Below, piece by piece: positions 10,901-20,350 of a stretch of DNA of 64,000 nt. A model generated the notes under the pieces. That model worked only from the letters and a program-made list of their open reading frames with translations, did no database searches and was not told the DNA's origin. Every line of letters begins with the position of its first letter. The stretch's first letter is position 1. This DNA is from Botryococcus braunii. Taxonomy: Eukaryota; Chlorophyta; Trebouxiophyceae. The translations under genes were made by a program, and so were the position numbers. The stretch is taken from contig MVGU01001454.1 of the NCBI GenBank assembly GCA_002005505.1, positions 1-64,000 on the forward strand, read 5' to 3'.

Positions 10901-13143
10901 ACGGGCTGACCCGGCAGCAACGGTATGATCAGAGAGTAGCAGCACGTGAGACTGCAGCTGAGGTCACTGTGGAACATGATGGAGATGTGAGTGATGGAGA
11001 GAATAGGAGAATGTCAGAGGCCATTTGCCCAGGGGAAGCAACGGAAGCTCAGCCTAATGGACAGGACTTGGCCAGGCTGGAGGGCATGTCTGATCATGTA
11101 AGCGCTGAGAGTGAGGCAAGAGAGGTCAGTTTGGAGATTTCCAATCAGACACTTGATGGACAAAGGGAGTCTTCAGATGGCCAGGCTCTGCGTGCTTGTG
11201 AGGGACACACTGGGGAGTCACAGGTGTGTTGTGAGAGTACAAGCGTGGATGAGAGAGACACCACTGCAGGGTGTCGCACAGTGCCAGATTATGCTGCGCC
11301 TTTAAGTGATGAGTGCATTTGGGACATGATGAGTGATGTAAGACCCAGATTGAGTGGAGCAGCATGTGAATCCTCCAAGGAGAGAAAGCTGCAGACACCT
11401 CCAGAGTGGGAGAGAGTCAGAGAGGTGTGTAACGCAGTAACCTCGAGCGAAAGAGTAGTGGAAGCACGTGCGTGTGAGCCTAGAGAGGATAGCCATGTTG
11501 TGCATGATCACAATCTGAATCCTGCAAAGGGTAAGATACCTGGGGTGAGGTGGTCCAAGGTGCCAATCCCTGGAAACCTCAGGGAGGCGCAAAGATCCCC
11601 TCAGTGGGAATTCTGGCGCCAGGCAATGCAAGAGGAGCAAGATTCTCTTGATGCGCACGAGGTGATGGAGTACGTTGAGAGACCCAGGGGACACAAGGTG
11701 ATCCCTGTGCATTGGATCTTCTCTGTGAAGACTGATGCACATGGGAACGTGTTGAGATTTAAGGCTCGGCTTGTAGCCCAGGGCTGTAGACAGATTCCTG
11801 GAGTTGATGTAGATGAGGTCTTTGCACCCACCAGTAGCTATGGGTCCAGGAGGACTTTGCTAGCAACTGCTGCAGCAAAGAACATGGAAATTCACCAGGT
11901 GGATATAAAGACCGCCTTTTTGAATGGTGAATTAGAGGAGGAGGTGTATGTGACACAGCCTCCTGGGTTTGATAATGGCAACCCCAACATTGTGTGCAGA
12001 CTGCGTAAGGCCCTTTATGGCCTGAAGCAGGCTCCCAGGGCTTGGCACAAGACCCTGAATGAGAAGCTGCTGAGTATGGGATATGAAGTGTGTAAGAGCG
12101 ATGCGGGAGTTTACATAAAGAGACACGAGGATGGGGAGCTGTCATACATGCTTGTGTATGTTGATGATCTTTTGATTGTGGCAATGGGTGCGGAAGAGAT
12201 AGAATGGGTGAAAAAGGAGCTGTTGGCAAGCTTCAAGATTCATGACCTTGGTGAAGTCAAGGACTTCTTGGGCTGCCAGATCCTGAGAGATAGAGAGAAT
12301 CGGTGCTTATCACTGAGCTGCGTGCCTAAGATTGATGCACTGTGTGAGAAGTTTGGGGTGAGTGCTGAGTCACGTACAGTCGATACTCCCATGAGTAAAG
12401 ACTTTGTGATGTCTGGGATGCCGCAGGTTACAGTGGGTGAGACCAGCTTTGGGTCTGGGACTCCACTGCCTCCCGGGCATAGATATTGTGAGCTTGTTGG
12501 GTCTCTGTTGTATATTGCTAATACAACTCGACCTGATATAGCTCAGGCTGTGGGTGTTCTGTCCCGTTACCGGAACGCTCCCACCACTGCCCACATGAAT
12601 GAGGGCTTGAGGGTATTGAGGTATCTTCAGTCTACTCGAGAGTGTGTCTTAGTGCTGGGAGGGAAAGGGCCTGTGTTAGAAGGTCATGTTGATGCAGATT
12701 ATGCTGGCGATATTGACAGCAGGCATTCTACCTCGGGATATGTGCTATCAGTGTTTGGCAGTGCTGTGGTCTGGGGTAGTAAGAAGCAACACTCAGTTGC
12801 TACCTCCACTGTGGAAGCAGAATTCATGGCAACCAGTCTGGCTATTAAGGAGCTTAACTGGCTGCGTGGGTTCATGGAGGAAATCGGAACTCCTCCTTGG
12901 TCAGTGAAGCTATACTGTGACAATCAGGGGTGCATTGCTAACCTGAAAAACCCACTGTATAGCAAGTATACTAAGCACATTGCAGTGTGCTTCCACTTTG
13001 CACGTGAAGCTATTGCAAAGGGGCAGGTTACACTCTGCTATGTGGAGTCTGCAAGGAACAAGGCAGACATGCTGACAAAGCCTCTCGCTCGCCCTGCCTT
13101 CCAGATGCACAGGCGAGGGTTTGGACTTGTGAAGATGACATAG
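7993..13143 (+). CDS. C1 gag-pol polyprotein, intact
   Basis: A 1716-residue copia polyprotein. ATG at 7993 is near the start of the open frame, though an in-frame ATG lies a few codons later. Domains: gag 1 to about 285; CCHC knuckle CRYCNKLGHFERNC near 293-306; protease LVDSGA with catalytic Asp about 389; GAG-pre-integrase LWHSRLGHPGE near 530; integrase core with Asp about 599 (HLDTVGP), Asp about 662 (RTDRGTEF) and Glu about 698 (GVAERMNRT); a roughly 380-residue acidic, poorly conserved linker containing a small CATTP tandem repeat; RT from about 1240 with YVDD at 1389-1392; RNase H with VDADYAGD near 1565 and YCDNQGCI near 1640. Gag and pol are in one frame, so the Gag:Pol ratio must be set some other way (splicing or processing), as in Drosophila copia. 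Confidence 0.95.
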   Translation: MIMKTRSRQVIMKTRSKHTATESGSAGSGSSISASPSQPANSTAQSGEMCIAMTKTGGVVTTNVKCPVTLDREGVEFPLWDLAYVAACGLKRCKAAIEAPMPDTEENAAALLMLIESVPKAWGAKLAAMQVAANAYQWVRERFTGGADQEVTARWLELLHTSMGETETLEDYYNRKVALFHALKRNGHSIMEREAKLAIIKGLPEEAKETGMFSSSAGKDLEGLWEIISTTAKGLGFNDQVPRVTPVARAAITPAYSTTPGTASPQETQAGGQGGQASSTKVEGRDRRDNRRCRYCNKLGHFERNCLKKEADEKMQQNLQQVMAAMANLLPQFQNQASAAVARPPEGSGNGNNFFPGGYPPPSGMSAMISLNVLTPTRVMPEARSFLVDSGATIHLVNDLSLLHSPTLHRNPIPLHMATSDATGQIIATGSLCLSSAEQQPLWLHNVHCVPSATANLISVTAAIRDGASFVTDSVGSYTGMRGAQNWSCSVAQRNGLYFLQKVSPVRNPVSVFVNTARAPVAHDCRLRALWHSRLGHPGEVNMRRLQSEDLVLGIPVSLSPCANCHSSCEACIQGKHSRPPFGTSSRAATEPLERIHLDTVGPISPTAITGERFFVTIVDEATHYVIALAVKTKDAISSAVRDLLIFWQRQLNRSVKCIRTDRGTEFLNSTLKGFCTQEGIKFETSAAYTPQQNGVAERMNRTIKEKARTLMLHAAAKQSLWKEAVETACILYNMGPVTGRDKTPYEAFHGVKPDVSLLRTFGCLAHVHIPDHQRGVFESKTSPGLFTGYSSVSKAYRIYMGNGIWKESRDVTFLEHLRGADRVGLSTMSPVSPNAVQQPFALPFVQQEGQQSLGQLSFWDSDDPEPLCNREVNVQQSGPDSPCATTPCATTPCAINPCENSETSSVNVDGEPTSSELSHTQSGHSWSVLGHMENLARGGEETKSHMQRLNNVQECVRMEVGAMGVRGQDGLTRQQRYDQRVAARETAAEVTVEHDGDVSDGENRRMSEAICPGEATEAQPNGQDLARLEGMSDHVSAESEAREVSLEISNQTLDGQRESSDGQALRACEGHTGESQVCCESTSVDERDTTAGCRTVPDYAAPLSDECIWDMMSDVRPRLSGAACESSKERKLQTPPEWERVREVCNAVTSSERVVEARACEPREDSHVVHDHNLNPAKGKIPGVRWSKVPIPGNLREAQRSPQWEFWRQAMQEEQDSLDAHEVMEYVERPRGHKVIPVHWIFSVKTDAHGNVLRFKARLVAQGCRQIPGVDVDEVFAPTSSYGSRRTLLATAAAKNMEIHQVDIKTAFLNGELEEEVYVTQPPGFDNGNPNIVCRLRKALYGLKQAPRAWHKTLNEKLLSMGYEVCKSDAGVYIKRHEDGELSYMLVYVDDLLIVAMGAEEIEWVKKELLASFKIHDLGEVKDFLGCQILRDRENRCLSLSCVPKIDALCEKFGVSAESRTVDTPMSKDFVMSGMPQVTVGETSFGSGTPLPPGHRYCELVGSLLYIANTTRPDIAQAVGVLSRYRNAPTTAHMNEGLRVLRYLQSTRECVLVLGGKGPVLEGHVDADYAGDIDSRHSTSGYVLSVFGSAVVWGSKKQHSVATSTVEAEFMATSLAIKELNWLRGFMEEIGTPPWSVKLYCDNQGCIANLKNPLYSKYTKHIAVCFHFAREAIAKGQVTLCYVESARNKADMLTKPLARPAFQMHRRGFGLVKMT

Positions 13144-13156
13144 GTGACAGGGTGCT

Positions 13157-13168
13157 GTCAAGGGGAAG
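13157..13168 (+). other. Polypurine tract of C1
   Basis: CAAGGGGAAG directly before the TGTTGAATG of the 3' LTR, 13 bp after the stop codon. Identical in C2 at 26248-26258. Confidence 0.8.
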
Positions 13169-14047
13169 TGTTGAATGAATTGGTCAATACTGTACTTAGT
13201 GACATCCCCTGTCACATGCCATCAACAGCAGTGTAAACTATAGCCTTTATAGCCCTTTATGAACGGTATAGATCATACTCGTACCTCAATGACATAACAC
13301 GTGACTTGTACGATATGCGTTCTCAATAGACATTACGTATGGTAGTACTTTAGGATCCCTGCAGTCCGAGCCATCCCTGGGCAGCCCAGGAACGGCTCGG
13401 TACTTGTCCGAAGCATGTTGGTATCCTTGACCAACCTCTACTGTTGGAGAGTGCTGTGTGCTGTTCCTGGAAACGTTGTAGCGTGGACGGTTTTTCCCAC
13501 AGGCTACGAACTGACGCTGCCGTCGTGCCATCACTGCAGGTGTGTTTAGGATTCTCAAAGTCGTTCCAGATACGATTGTGCTCAAACATTCAGACCAGTT
13601 AGATATTACTGCTGTGTGCATTGATGAGAGTGCATGACGAGAGCGCACTGAATGTTTGACCTCATTGAGACTTATGTTGACGTCCACCGTTGTGGCGGTA
13701 AGATAGTTTCACTGTACAAACATCACAAAGAGACCTTGCTGAGTTACTGATGAACTATTATTGTATTCTAGTGACGTAAAGTAGACATCGCAAGGCCTCT
13801 TTGGTGCTGAACTCTGCTATCAGGCAAGGCGTAGTGTTACGTGGTCTTTAGCAAGAGTGAGAGCAGTTAACATCATTTGTAAGACTTGTCCGAAGCATGT
13901 TGGTATCCTTGACCAACCTCTACTGTTGGAGAGTGCTGTGTGCTGTTCCTGGAAACGTTGTAGCGTGGACGGTTTTTCCCACAGGCTACGAACTGACGCT
14001 GCCGTCGTGCCATCACTGCAGGTGACGCCGCAAGCAGAAATGCTTGA
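13169..14047 (+). repeat. 3' LTR of C1
   Basis: 879 bp, same length as the 5' LTR and identical by eye, including direct repeats R1 (13402-13539) and R2 (13884-14021). It ends ATGCTTGA and is followed by the GACCT TSD. Apparent identity of the LTR pair implies a recent insertion. Confidence 0.9.
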
Positions 14048-14052
14048 GACCT

Positions 14053-16190
14053 GTTCAGTGCCTGAGGGAATTGTTAGAGATGTGAGTTCCGTTTGTAATG
14101 CCCAAAGACAATGTGGTGCCAGCCACACAAGTGTGGGCTATGCTTGTGAGTGTGCTGCTGGGCCTGCGCCCCAGCGCTCATGTTTGGTGGGGAGCAGACA
14201 GAGAGAGAGAGAGGCATGGGCACAACACCAAGACAGACCAAGTGTCCAAACTGTGCAGAGTGGTTCAATTGCCTGCGAGAGCTCTGACGAGGCTGAAGCA
14301 CGTCAGACATGTAAGAGTGTGGATGAGGAGGTGAATCGGAAGCTTGGACATTGTGAGAATTTGCCCAATTACAAGAGCTTTCCGAGAGATACCTGTGTCT
14401 GGGAGGATGATGTGAGAGTGCGAAGCAGTAAGCTCGAAAGGGCAAACTGTGAGTCGAAAAGAGAGAGAGAGCAGCGAGGAAAGTCAGAATCCTCACAAAC
14501 TGCACCCAGGTGCAGTGCGGCGACATTCAACGAAAGAGTAGTGGGTGAAAAAGAGAGTGAGAGCAAGCCAGATCAGGGGAAGCACACAGGAGTACGGTTT
14601 GGGAAGATCAGTGTGCCTTCCAGCTTGAGGCAGGCACAGAAGTCCCCTCAGTGGGAATATTGGAAGGCTGCTATGCAAGAAGAGCAGAATTCTTTGGATG
14701 CCCACGAGGTCATGGAGTATGTCCCTAGACCTCGTGGCCATAAAGTAATTCCAGTTCATTGGATCTTTTCCGTGAAAATGGATGCCCATGGCAATGTGCT
14801 GAGGTTCAAGGCTAGGCTGGTAGCTCAAGGATGCAGGCAAATTCCTGGAGTAGATGTCATGGAAGTCTTTGCCCCAACTAGCAGTTATGGATCCAGGAGA
14901 GCCTTACTGTCAGTGGCTGCACAAGAGGGTCTTGAAATTCACCAGGTGGATGTCAAGACTGCTTTCCTGAATGGGGAATTAGAGGAGGAGGTGTATGTCA
15001 CACAACCTCCTGGGTTTGAAAATGGGGATGGGAACACAGTGTGTCGCTTGAAGAAGGCATTGTATGGCCTGAAGCAAGCTCCAAGGGCTTGGCATAAGAC
15101 CCTTAATGAGAAGCTGCATACCATGGGCTATGAAGTGTGCAAGAGTGATGCTGGTGTCTATGTGAAGTGTTCAGTAGATGGAGGAAAGTCATTTGTGTTG
15201 ATTTATGTAGATGATCTACTGATAGTTTCCAAGGGAATGGGAGAGATTGAGAGAGTAAAGGGGTTACTCAAGCAAGAGTTTACCATTCATGATTTAGGAG
15301 AGGTGAAAGATTTCCTGGGCTGTCAAGTGATGAGAGATAGGGATAAAGGGCTAATTTCATTAAGCTGCATTCCTAAGATTGATGCACTGGTTGAGAAATT
15401 TGGGCTGGATCTGGAGTCTGTGGGGCCCGACACCCCTATGACCAAAGATTTTGTAGCCACACAGCGACCTATGTCCAAGGACAACAGTGACAGCATTGGT
15501 GCTGGGAGCCCACTTCCACCAGGACACAGGTACTGTGAACTGGTTGGGTCACTGTTGTACATTGCAAATACCACCAGGCCTGATATTTCACAGGCTGTGG
15601 GAGTGCTTTCCAGGTACAGGATTACCCCTACTACTGCTCACTGGAATGAAGCCATCAGAGTGTTGAAATATCTGAAGGCAACCAGAGATCTCGTTTTGGT
15701 CCTTGGAGGGAAGGACACAGAGCTTGAGGGTTTCGTTGATGCAGATTATGGTGGGGATCAAGATCATCGATTTTCCACTACAGGGTATGTAATCAGAGTG
15801 TTTGGTGGAGCTGTAGTTTGGGGGAGCAAGAAGCAGTCTGCAGTTGCCACATCCACTGTAGAAGCTGAGTTCATGGCAGCAAGTGCAGCTGTCAAAGAGG
15901 CCAATTGGATGAAGGGATTCCTGGAGGAAATTGGGATTTCCCCATGGATTGTCAAGATTCACTGTGATAATCAGGGATGCATCAATCATCTCAGAAATCC
16001 AGTGTTCTCTAAGCATACCAAGCATATCGCTATCAGCTTCCACTTTGCGCGGGAAGCTATTGCATTGGGTCAAGTTGATGTGAAATACGTTCCTTCTGCA
16101 AGGAATGTGGCAGATATATTCACGAAGCCTTTAACAAGGCAGGTATTTCAGGGACATCGTGAGGCTCTGGGTTTGGCCAAGTTTTTGTGA
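14053..16190 (+). CDS. Element B linker, reverse transcriptase and RNase H (partial ORF)
   Basis: Open frame from the C1 junction to TGA at 16188-16190. A linker with Glu/Arg-rich GAGAGAG-coded stretches (about 14050-14600) leads into copia RT: HWIFSVKMDAHGN, RFKARLVAQGC, VFAPTSSYGSRR, HQVDVKTAFLNGELEEEV, ALYGLKQAPRAWH, and IYVDDLLIV near 15203-15229. RNase H follows with VDADYGGDQDHR, HCDNQGCI and NVADIFTKPL. The frame also runs backwards into the C1 LTR, but that extension is an artefact of the insertion. Because the integrase half is broken, this is one part of a dead copy. Confidence 0.9.
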
Positions 16191-16208
16191 GGAAAAGGCA
16201 AGGGGAAG

Positions 16209-16936
16209 TGTTATAATAGTGACTGAACATTTTGGTGCCTTTCCCTTAGAAGAGTAATAGTGGCCACATCAGCTCCAATTACCAGTGAGACCACTTATTA
16301 AAATGAGTAATAGGTGGCAGAACCTAGGAGTTCTGCCAGAACCAATCTAGACCAATTGCACGTTAACAATGGAGGATGAGGTAATCAGACTCGGTTTGCT
16401 CGAAAGGATATATGCTCCTGGCTCGAAGGTTGAGGCACTTGATTGGGACATCAAAAGCACTTCGGGTGTTTGCTACTTCACTGTTGCCAGTCAAGTCATC
16501 TCATTCACAGTCGGCACTGCTTGTTACTCGACACACAACAAGAGTGTCGCCGGGCTAAACACCCTCGTGCCGGGTCATACAGGTAAACTGCTGTTAGGAC
16601 ATCACATGCACAAGAACAATGGATTAGGAAAGGGTCTAGATAATGTGTAATAGAAAGGTGCTACTGCTTAGCTCATCGGACATCGGTAATGCAGACTATC
16701 AGTAACTTCGTCGATAGAGTAGTTTGAATTGCTGAGTGATGAGAGAAAGCAATAAGCATTGTAAGACTTGATTGGGACATCAAAAGCACTTCGGGTGTTT
16801 GCTACTTCACTGTTGCCAATCAAGTCATCTCATTCACAGTCGACACTGCTTGTTACTCGACACACAACAAGAGTGTCGCCGGGCTAAACACCCTCGTGCC
16901 GGGTCATACAGGGAACGCCGAACTCAGAAGTTTACA
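16209..16936 (+). repeat. 3' LTR of element B
   Basis: Begins TGTTATAATAG after AAGGGGAAG and ends TTTACA; 728 bp, the same length as the solo LTR at 25242-25969, which helps fix the right edge. Direct repeats of 146 bp lie at 16437-16582 and 16766-16911 (two differences by eye). The 183-bp spacer opens GTAAAC and closes GTAAG. A TATA-like GATATATG at 16407-16414 lies about 28 bp before R1, so R1 probably begins at the transcription start. Confidence 0.85.
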
Positions 16937-17689
16937 TAGGGACAGGGGAGCAGCACATCTCCGGGCTCGTCCCATACATCCCCACGCTCGTCCCATACGG
17001 TCCCATGAATCACGACGGGCATGGGATAGGCCTCGTCATGGTCGTAGGAACAGCAGTGCCACGTGCCACGTTCCAACACATGCCGTCCCTTCTATTAACC
17101 CCAGGTGCACCTCTTCTCACTTCTCCTGCCCTCAATTTCCATGGATCTGCTCATTTTTTCAAATTCATGGACGACATTCTCATCCATAGTAACACTCCTG
17201 ACGATTTGGGTGCTAGGTCTCCTGAGAGAGCATAAACTCCATGCAAGCTTATAATGTGTACCTTTGAAGGAGCACAACATAAATCTGCGGAGTCAGAGCT
17301 TCTTTGTCCCTTACACATCGTGTCGTTGACGTATTTCAAAGTGGATCCCCCCCAGGGTTGCTGGCAGAATGCAATGGGCAATACGGTCCTCGGTCACCCA
17401 ACTCCGTTCTTTTCTAAGCATGGCCACCTGTTTCCATAGTTCATTTGGGACTCTTCTAGAGATCAGAAGTGAAGCATATCCGGCCCGCAAACCACGAATC
17501 CTACATGCGGTTATGCGGAAGCCAGGGGCCATGGACAGACGTGACAGCGAGGCATGAACAGCAGTAGACATGGAAAGGGGGAGGAGAAAGAACCAGAAAA
17601 CGAAGGAACGACCGGAAAAAGGAGAGATGTTAGCAACAAAAGACAGGCGTTATTACAGAGGCTGGTGCAAGAGAGGAGGGAGAGAGAAG

Positions 17690-17690
<1 letters not shown>
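16937..17690. other. Degenerate spacer between element B and the GA tract
   Basis: No intact gene. It contains a decayed gypsy-type RT fragment (17040-17270, listed separately). The rest, including 17270-17690, holds only short ORFs with no recognisable motif, grading into purine-rich sequence before the microsatellite. Confidence 0.5.
17040..17270 (+). pseudogene. Relic of a gypsy-type reverse transcriptase
   Basis: Short frames contain RATFQHMPSLLLTP and then FMDDILIHSNTPDD, matching the consecutive gypsy RT blocks (N)APATFQ and Y/FxDDILI(H/Y)S in the right order and spacing. After a frame change, LLREHKLHAS follows, matching the next gypsy block LxxHKLxAxxxKC. Only about 75 codons remain, with frameshifts. 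The most likely reading is the remnant of an old Ty3/gypsy element into which B or its neighbours inserted. Confidence 0.6.
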
Positions 17691-18689
<999 letters not shown>

Positions 18690-20048
18690 TGTTGAATGAA
18701 TTGGTCAATACTGTGCTTAGTGACATCCCTGTCACATGCCATCAACAGCAGTGTAAACTATAGCCTTTATAGCCCTTTATGAACGGTATAGATCATACTC
18801 GTACCTCAATGATATAAACGTGACTTGTACGATATGCGTACTCAATAGACATTACGTATGGTAGTACTTTAGGATCCCTGCAGTCCGAGCCATCCCTGGG
18901 CAGCCCAGGAACGGCTCGGTACTTGTCCGAAGCATGTTGGTATCCTTGACCAACCTCTACTGTTGGAGAGTGCTGTGTGCTGTTCCTGGAAACGTTGTAG
19001 CGTGGACGGTTTTTCCCACAGGCTACGAACTGACGCTGCCGTCGTGCCATCACTGCAGGTGTGTTTAGGATTCTCAAAGTCGTTCCAGATATGATTGTGC
19101 TCAAACATTCAGACCAGTTAGATATTACTGCTGTGTGCATTGATGAGAGTGCATGACGAGAGCGCACTGAATGTTTGACCTCATTGAGACCTATGTTGAA
19201 GTCCACCGTTGTGGCGGTAAGATAGTTTCACTGTACAAACAGCACAAAGAGACCTTGCTGAGTTACTGATGAACTATTATTGTATTCTAGTGACGTAAAA
19301 TAGACATCGCAAGGCCTCTTTGGTGCTGAACTCTGCTATCAGGCAAGGCGTAGTGTTACGTGGTCTTTAGCAAGGGTGAGAGCAGTTAACATCATTTGTA
19401 AGACTTGTCCGAAGCATGTTGGTATCCTTGACCAACCTCTACTGTTGGAGAGTGCTGTGTGCTGTTCCTGGAAACGTTGTAGCGTGGACGGTTTTTCCCA
19501 CAGGCTACGAACTGACGCTGCCGTCGTGCCATCACTGGAGGTGTGTTTAGGATTCTCAAAGTCGTTCCAGATATGATTGTGCTCAAACATTCAGACCAGT
19601 TAGATATTACTGCTGTGTGCATTGATGAGAGTGCATGACGAGAGCGCACTGAATGTTTGACCTCATTGAGACCTATGTTGAAGTCCACCGTTGTGGCGGT
19701 AAGATAGTTTCACTGTACAAACAGCACAAAGAGACCTTGCTGAGTTACTGATGAACTATTATTGTATTCTAGTGACGTAAAATAGACATCGCAAGGCCTC
19801 TTTGGTGCTGAACTCTGCTATCAGGCAAGGCGTAGTGTTACGTGGTCTTTAGCAAGGGTGAGAGCAGTTAACATCATTTGTAAGACTTGTCCGAAGCATG
19901 TTGGTATCCTTGACCAACCTCTACTGTTGGAGAGTGCTGTGTGCTGTTCCTGGAAACGTTGTAGCGTGGACGGTTTTTCCCACAGGCTATGAACTGACGC
20001 TGCCGTCGTGCCATCACTGCAGGTGACGCCGCAAGCAGAAATGCTTGA
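18690..20048 (+). repeat. 5' LTR of C2 with a triplicated internal repeat
   Basis: Same ends as the C1 LTR but 480 bp longer because the R-plus-spacer unit (about 482 bp) occurs twice before the final R copy. R copies are at about 18921-19058, 19403-19540 and 19885-20022. The middle copy reads CTGGAG instead of CTGCAG at its end. The 3' LTR of the same element has only two copies, so the expansion occurred during or after the last replication cycle. Confidence 0.9.
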
Positions 20049-20060
20049 GGTTATGGGCCC
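20049..20060 (+). other. Primer-binding site of C2
   Basis: GGTTATGGGCCC directly after the LTR, identical to C1; complementary to the internal part of initiator tRNA-Met. Confidence 0.85.
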
Positions 20061-20350
20061 ACGCTTTCCAAGCTGAGCTTGCAGTGGCGCACGACAGATT
20101 TCCAGGGAGAAAAGGGGTTTCGGACCCTGCTTCGAGACTGCGAGCTTCACTGACGAGTGAGGTCTGGCCGTTCAAACATATCGAGCTAGTCACGTAAAAT
20201 TACTCCTTCTGTAGTGCTGGAAGGAATTGTTGTATAGTAGCAACTGGGCTGGGAAAGCAGAAGTACTTCTGGGACTGATCAACTCAGTGTCAGAGCTAGG
20301 AAGAAGTGCTTCCAGGGGAAGTCATCTAAGGCTTGGAGTGAAGAACTGGC

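Larger units (their letters stand above)
6812..14047 (+). mobile_element. Copia element C1, complete and apparently intact
   Basis: A 7236-bp element: 5' LTR 6812-7690, primer-binding site 7691-7702, leader, single gag-pol frame 7993-13143, polypurine tract and 3' LTR 13169-14047. Both LTRs are 879 bp and look identical by eye; flanks carry the GACCT TSD. No stop or frameshift interrupts the polyprotein and all catalytic motifs are present, so C1 is recent and could be active. It sits inside the linker of element B in the same orientation. C2 at 18690-27137 is an older copy of the same family. Confidence 0.95.
14048..16936 (+). mobile_element. Copia element B, second part
   Basis: Continuation of B after the C1 insertion: TSD copy GACCT (14048-14052), rest of the IN-RT linker, RT, RNase H, polypurine tract and 728-bp 3' LTR. 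The polyprotein is open across this part. Confidence 0.88.

Noticed and set aside
13857..14047. N-terminal extension of the B RT frame into the C1 LTR
   Set aside because: The frame happens to stay open across the insertion junction; the LTR part is not B coding sequence.
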